Of a DNA stretch of 18,936 nt, positions 15,953 to 18,936 are shown piece by piece. The stretch lies in assembly GCF_004359215.1 (NCBI RefSeq), contig NC_090614.1, forward strand, positions 3,187,282-3,206,217. Direction: 5' to 3'. This DNA is from Bremia lactucae (lineage: Eukaryota > Oomycota > Peronosporomycetes > Peronosporales > Peronosporaceae). The notes below the pieces were generated by a model. That model worked only from the letters and a program-made list of their open reading frames with translations, had not been told where the DNA came from and made no database searches. Each line of letters begins with the position of its first letter. Within the stretch, counting starts at the first letter, position 1. The translations under genes and the position numbers were made by a program.

Positions 15953-16232
15953 GCCAACATTGACATATTGGATGAAGAAGAAGGGAGCTTACAAGCCCTT
16001 CAAGAAGGCTATCACGCAACGCGTGAAAGGTTCACTCATTTTGAGCGACTTTGACTGGAGAGCGATCGAACATGCCTGACCAGCCATTGGCGCCATGCTT
16101 TTAACTTTGAAACAGATGAACAGCATGCAGCCATAGCCAAGTCTATAAAACAAGAACCCGACGGGGCCCAGGAAAAAGTAGCCTTGCTTCACCAGCAAGG
16201 CTCTCAACACGAGGAGGTGTTGGGAGAACGGG
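15953..16232 (+). pseudogene. Gag N-terminus of element D, cut off
   Basis: The plus strand reads ANIDILDEEEGSLQALQEG, YHATRERFTHFERL, a stop, LESDRTCL, then FETDEQHAAIAKSIKQEPDG, AQEKVALLHQQGSQHEEVL. The second part aligns with gag of A (SAIAKFIQHELDEMKEKVAL and LLYQQSSQQAELL). Where A has its Met start (M-E-M-L), D has Ile, so the start codon is lost too. It ends near 16232, where minus-strand RT of element B begins. Two hairpins at 16180-16202 and 16205-16222 match those of A. Confidence 0.68.
16180..16222 (+). repeat. Two adjacent gag hairpins of D, matched in element A
   Basis: AGCCTTGCT, 5-base loop, AGCAAGGCT (16180-16202), fully paired; then CAACAC, 6-base loop, GTGTTG (16205-16222). 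Compare 3214-3258 of A, where one stem has a mismatch (minus sense) and the other a G-C in place of C-G. Confidence 0.8.
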
Positions 16233-16235
16233 GCC

Positions 16236-16930
16236 AGTCGGTGATTGCCTTGATCTTTTCAGGATCATGGCGTTCATCGCTTTTACCAGATTTTAAGATA
16301 TGCTATTCGCTTGCAGCGAATATACGCTTCGTGTGATATGAATACAACTTATGCTTACGCATAAGGGTGTTAACGTTTCGGACGTGGGTACAATGTACTT
16401 CAGCAACCGACTTTCCGTTCATGGCTTTGCTGTGAACGAAGCCGTCATTAAAATAACTCGGTGCGAAAGCTTGCACCTACCTCAACGGATTAATTACACA
16501 TCTTTTGAATATTGCAGGGGTATTACTAAGCACATGTGGCATAACTAGCCACTCCCATATCATTCCGCTTGGAGTGCTTACTGCTGTAAACGGTATATCC
16601 TGTTCACACATAAGGAACTGATAGAATCTATCCATCCGATCCATTGGCAAAACGATAATACTCTTTGACATACCACAAATGATTACTTCTTGTTGTGGTA
16701 TCGGCGTTTGAGCCGGTAACGTTGCAGGTCGGCCCAGATCTATGTGAGAACTTTGACTCCTTCACATGGCCCGCTGCTAAGCGATCGGCAAAGATTTTTT
16801 TTGATTGGTATTACTTGTTCACGAGGCAACGGCCACATAATAAAATTCGAACCTGGTATAAGTCGATTTCTTGTCGAGTCCTTTATTTTTAGGCAGCTCA
16901 CACCGTACGGATTCAGGGAACACATCCTTA
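16236..16930 (-). pseudogene. Reverse transcriptase fragment of element B
   Basis: The visible parts are MWPLPREQVIPIKK (about 16840), then MDRMDRFYQFLMCEQDIPFT, AVSTPSGMIWEWLVMPHVLS (16640-16530), SYFNDGFVHSKAMNG (16455-16420), VRNVNTLMRKHKLYS, KRIFAASE and HDPEKIKAITDWP. This is the palm and connection of a gypsy RT. Motif C should be Y-x-D-D and reads Y-F-N-D, so the first Asp is lost. Stops and frame changes separate the pieces. The MRKHKL hairpin (16348-16365) has a GTAA loop. Confidence 0.78.
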
Positions 16931-17554
16931 AATTCGATCAAATCCTTATATACAGGATTTCTATTTAAAGACCCCCTTCATCCAAGTCTTCTCATTAAGG
17001 ACACTTTCGTTCATCGATGAGCTAATGAGAACCCGTTCGTTCTCAGGAAGTACTATTGCCGACCGAATATCGGCCACGTCCTTTATCATCTGTGACAAAT
17101 ACGCAGATCTGCTTGACTTTGCCACTACGCAGATCACGCAAAGACCGTTTCGGTTCATGGTTGGCAATTGAGTTTCTCCGAAGTTAACTTTGGAGTCAGA
17201 TAAAGTGTATCAGCGCCTCACTGTTTACGAAGAAGTTTAATGTATCAGTTTCATCTTTTGAGCTTAAATTCAAGGGTACCTGGGAACCTTTGAACACAGG
17301 TTTCTGGGGACTTATTCTTTCAGATTCTTAAACCTTATCACCTCAAGTTTTATTTAGGGATATTCGGTCTCAGCCGCCTTTAGCTGTGGCTGCGCAATCA
17401 CAGCAAAACTCTCTACGATCGACTCTCCAGTCGTTAAAGGACTTTCGGACTGTCTAAATGACACGCGTTGGATATTTTCTTGGATGTTGCTTTTCCAGCA
17501 AGCCTCTTGTTTCGTACCACTCAACTTATTCGAGTTGTCGAACCTTGACGCTGC

Positions 17555-17570
17555 CTGTGCTTAAGCACAG
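17555..17570. repeat. 16-bp palindrome in B, matched at 1993-2008 in A
   Basis: CTGTGCTTAAGCACAG is a perfect palindrome. The homologous codons in A read CTGTGC-ATTC-GCACAG: the stem is identical and only the four central bases differ. Both encode G-C-A-x-A-Q on the minus strand. Confidence 0.8.
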
Positions 17571-17882
17571 CCGTCGGGATCTAATCCCACAGTGTGATGG
17601 GTACTCAAACTGAGGTCTTGTGCAGTCGTGCACACGAGTGTACCACAAGCGAGGACATCGCACTCACTCGAAAGACTCCACACGCTTGTTGACGCCCCAA
17701 GGCGTTCATCAGCTGGTAATCTGCTGAACGAGAGGCAGGCATCATCACGGCTTGATGCTGTCAATTTATGCTTGGCTCGTACTGTCTGAGCCATGGTAAT
17801 CCAAGGATGACAACAAATTTGTCATCCAAATCCAGTACGATGAAATCACCACCTTAATGCTTATCCTTAAATGGCCATGTGC
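17561..17882 (-). pseudogene. Retropepsin C-terminal half and spacer of element B
   Basis: The minus strand reads GDFIVLDLDDKFVVILGLPW, LRQYEPSIN, a stop, QHQAVMMPASRSADYQLMNA, then shifted ECDVLACGTLVCTTAQDLSL, STHHTVGLDPDGCA. The ILG-L-P-W box is intact here and decayed in A. The catalytic Asp half is missing; the region starts next to Pol C-terminal sequence of F near 17860-17882. The ATG-initiated 77-codon frame mixes a wrong and a right frame. Hairpins: 17805-17827, 17773-17793, 17703-17730, 17555-17570. Confidence 0.75.
17805..17827 (-). repeat. Hairpin at protease D-L-D ... I-L-G codons, three copies
   Basis: In B GGATGACAA / TTGTCATCC with a 5-base loop (23 nt). The same codons in E (980-1002, also 23 nt) pair as GGAT..GAGAT / ATCTCATCC, and in A (2244-2258) as GGATG / CATCC. 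The stem sequences differ, but the position is the same. Confidence 0.7.
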
Positions 17883-18790
17883 GGACTGGAACGCAGCCGC
17901 GTCCAATGTCATTAGCGCGGTCAAGCAAGGTGGGACGGAAGGTCGATCTACAAGTTCCTGATTCCGCTGTTGGAACCAATTCGTGAAGCGTAGCCGGGCG
18001 ATATTCATTTAGCCGCCCAACGTAGAACGTCAAGTGAAGTTGCAACGTTGAGTGAATGAATGTCCAGCATGTAGGCGTCGCTAATCGCTATAAGAACCTT
18101 GAATGGTCCGATGAAGCGTAGCGTTAGTTTACGCGTGCCTAGGTCTGTCCCTTAGGCTTTTAGTCGATAATAATACTTGATCAGCTTTCAAGAACTGTTC
18201 ATGTTTATCTGCATTCTCTTTCTGTTTATATACTGCAGAATGAAGTGCATCACGAACAAATCGGGTGATGACTTGACGTTGGAGGATAAATTCCGACAAA
18301 GCCATGTCATCAAGTGGTCGCGCCGACTCAATCGGCGCGTAGTTGGCGGTAGCTGAACGCGTACGGAAGACAGGTCAATAAGTGTCTGCGCAGCCCAACG
18401 AGATATAGGGGACGCCACGCCAGGTGGAGTCAAAACAGCAAACTTGCAGACTTCGCCTTGGATCGGGTGGCTTTATTCACACTAAAAATAACGTGCGCTG
18501 CACTCGATCGTTGTTTGTCACCTTCCCCGCTACCCAGAGTGAAAATACGAGGCGCCGTGCGTCGCTTCATAGCAAGAAGAGTAGGAACTCGAGGGTGTCG
18601 AGTTGAACTCTCAAAAAGTGGTATATCCATGTTGATGCGTGGACAGCATTGCTAAGTGCGAATTCTGTATGTGATAAAAATGCACTCCAACTTGTAATTG
18701 GAGTAGCGCAACTACGAAGAAGATCTTAAGGACTCTATACAAGCGCTCGGTTTGTCCAACCGTTTCCGGATGGTCCGCGGTTGACATCTG
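17854..18790 (-). mobile_element. Element F: integrase end and Pol C-terminal linker
   Basis: Minus strand: LLQMSTADHPETVGQTERLY (about 18780-18720; the Glu of the integrase D-D-E lies in HPE), HLAMLSTHQHGYTTF, then shifted ESSTRHPRVPTLLAMKRRTA, RIFTLGSGEGDKQRSSAAHV (18600-18480), RWAAQTLIDLSSV (18390), LLSTKSLRDRPRHA (18160), LTLRFIGPFKVLIAISDAYM (18130-18070) and LHLTFYVGRLNEYRPATLHE (18040-17990). This is the region after the integrase core in oomycete gypsy elements. Several frameshifts make it dead. Instead of ending in a chromodomain it runs into B's protease near 17860-17880. The first half of the integrase core is absent. Confidence 0.8.
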
Positions 18791-18799
18791 CAGCAGGCG

Positions 18800-18936
18800 C
18801 CTACTAGTGCACCACACAATCGTGTCTTGTGACGATGGGTGCGTCAATATTACCAAATTTGGCAATATTAAAACTATTCGGGAAAAATTAACAAAGATAT
18901 TTATTTGTACTTTTCCTTCATCTTTCTTATAAAAAT
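18800..18936 (-). repeat. LTR-like fragment at the right edge
   Basis: The minus strand contains ATCGTCACAAGACACGATTG (about 18835-18815), also present on the plus strand at 15643-15665 inside LTR D. Both copies also have an AAATTTGGTAATATT block beside it; LTR D carries about 80 extra bases between the two blocks. A near-perfect 24-bp palindrome lies at 18846-18869. The fragment directly precedes the integrase coding of F, so it may be an LTR piece joined to it. It runs off the window. Confidence 0.5.
18846..18869. repeat. 24-bp near-perfect palindrome
   Basis: AATATT-A-CCAAATTTGG-C-AATATT: all positions pair except one A/C couple. A related, less regular block (ATTACAAATTTGGTAAT, 15556-15572) sits in LTR D. 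Confidence 0.75.

Larger units (their letters stand above)
16236..17882 (-). mobile_element. Element B: Ty3/gypsy fragment (PR, spacer, RT), same family as A
   Basis: Minus-strand order: protease (17882-17561), spacer (FAVIAQPQLKAAETEYP near 17400, then VLPENERVLISSSMNESVLN at 17050-16990), N-terminal RT (MWPLPREQVIPIKK), RT palm (16671-16444) and connection region (HDPEKIKAITDWP near 16236). The same residues in A end in AITD followed by the next domain, so B is cut there and abuts D head to head. On the other side, B starts directly beside element F. It has no gag, LTR or integrase of its own. Confidence 0.75.

Overview
The window looks like nuclear DNA of an oomycete (Peronosporales type: Phytophthora or a downy mildew). 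The evidence is one intact, intron-free eukaryotic housekeeping gene, the beta subunit of a clathrin-adaptor (AP-1/AP-2) complex, set in a large bed of decayed Ty3/gypsy (Metaviridae, chromodomain type) LTR retrotransposons. Their wording (gag, retropepsin, RT, RNase H, integrase, chromodomain) is the kind known from Phytophthora and downy mildew genomes. Species and chromosome cannot be told from the sequence.

Layout, left to right. 1-1172 (-): protease and pre-RT spacer of a gypsy element (E) running off the left edge. 1348-3909 (-): truncated element A, with RT, protease and gag remnants, a primer-binding site and a 5' LTR. 4247-7012 (-): the beta-adaptin gene. 7013-7194: a short probable bidirectional promoter. 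7195-7423 (+): a possible 5' stub of a second host gene, with a tiny first exon and an intron, cut by an LTR. 7419-8180 (+): solo LTR. 8440-14523 (-): element C, a decayed but structurally complete retrotransposon with two LTRs, PBS, polypurine tract, gag to chromodomain in order, and a probable 5-bp target duplication. 14524-15423: AT-rich sequence with no gene I can name. 15424-16232 (+): element D, with 5' LTR, PBS and the start of gag. 16236-17882 (-): element B, RT and protease, meeting D head to head. 17854-18790 (-): element F, integrase tail and chromodomain linker. 18800-18936: LTR-like sequence.

Only beta-adaptin is a convincing working gene. All retroelement reading frames carry stops, frameshifts, deletions or altered catalytic motifs (protease DCAA and DSEA, RT FDN and FND), so they are annotated as pseudogenes.

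The most unusual signal is secondary structure. The retroelement coding regions, above all A (1.6-3.6 kb), are packed with short, nearly perfect inverted repeats with tiny loops. Several recur at the same codons in separate copies, with different loops or exchanged base pairs (3214-3235 against 16205-16222; 1600-1619 against 16348-16365). Two much longer hairpins (27-bp arms at 3125-3187; 42-bp arms at 11027-11114) look like snap-back inverted duplications within coding sequence. A branched structure sits in the LTR next to the primer-binding site of A. Whether the short hairpins are selected RNA structures or a by-product of codon choice can be tested on other family members.
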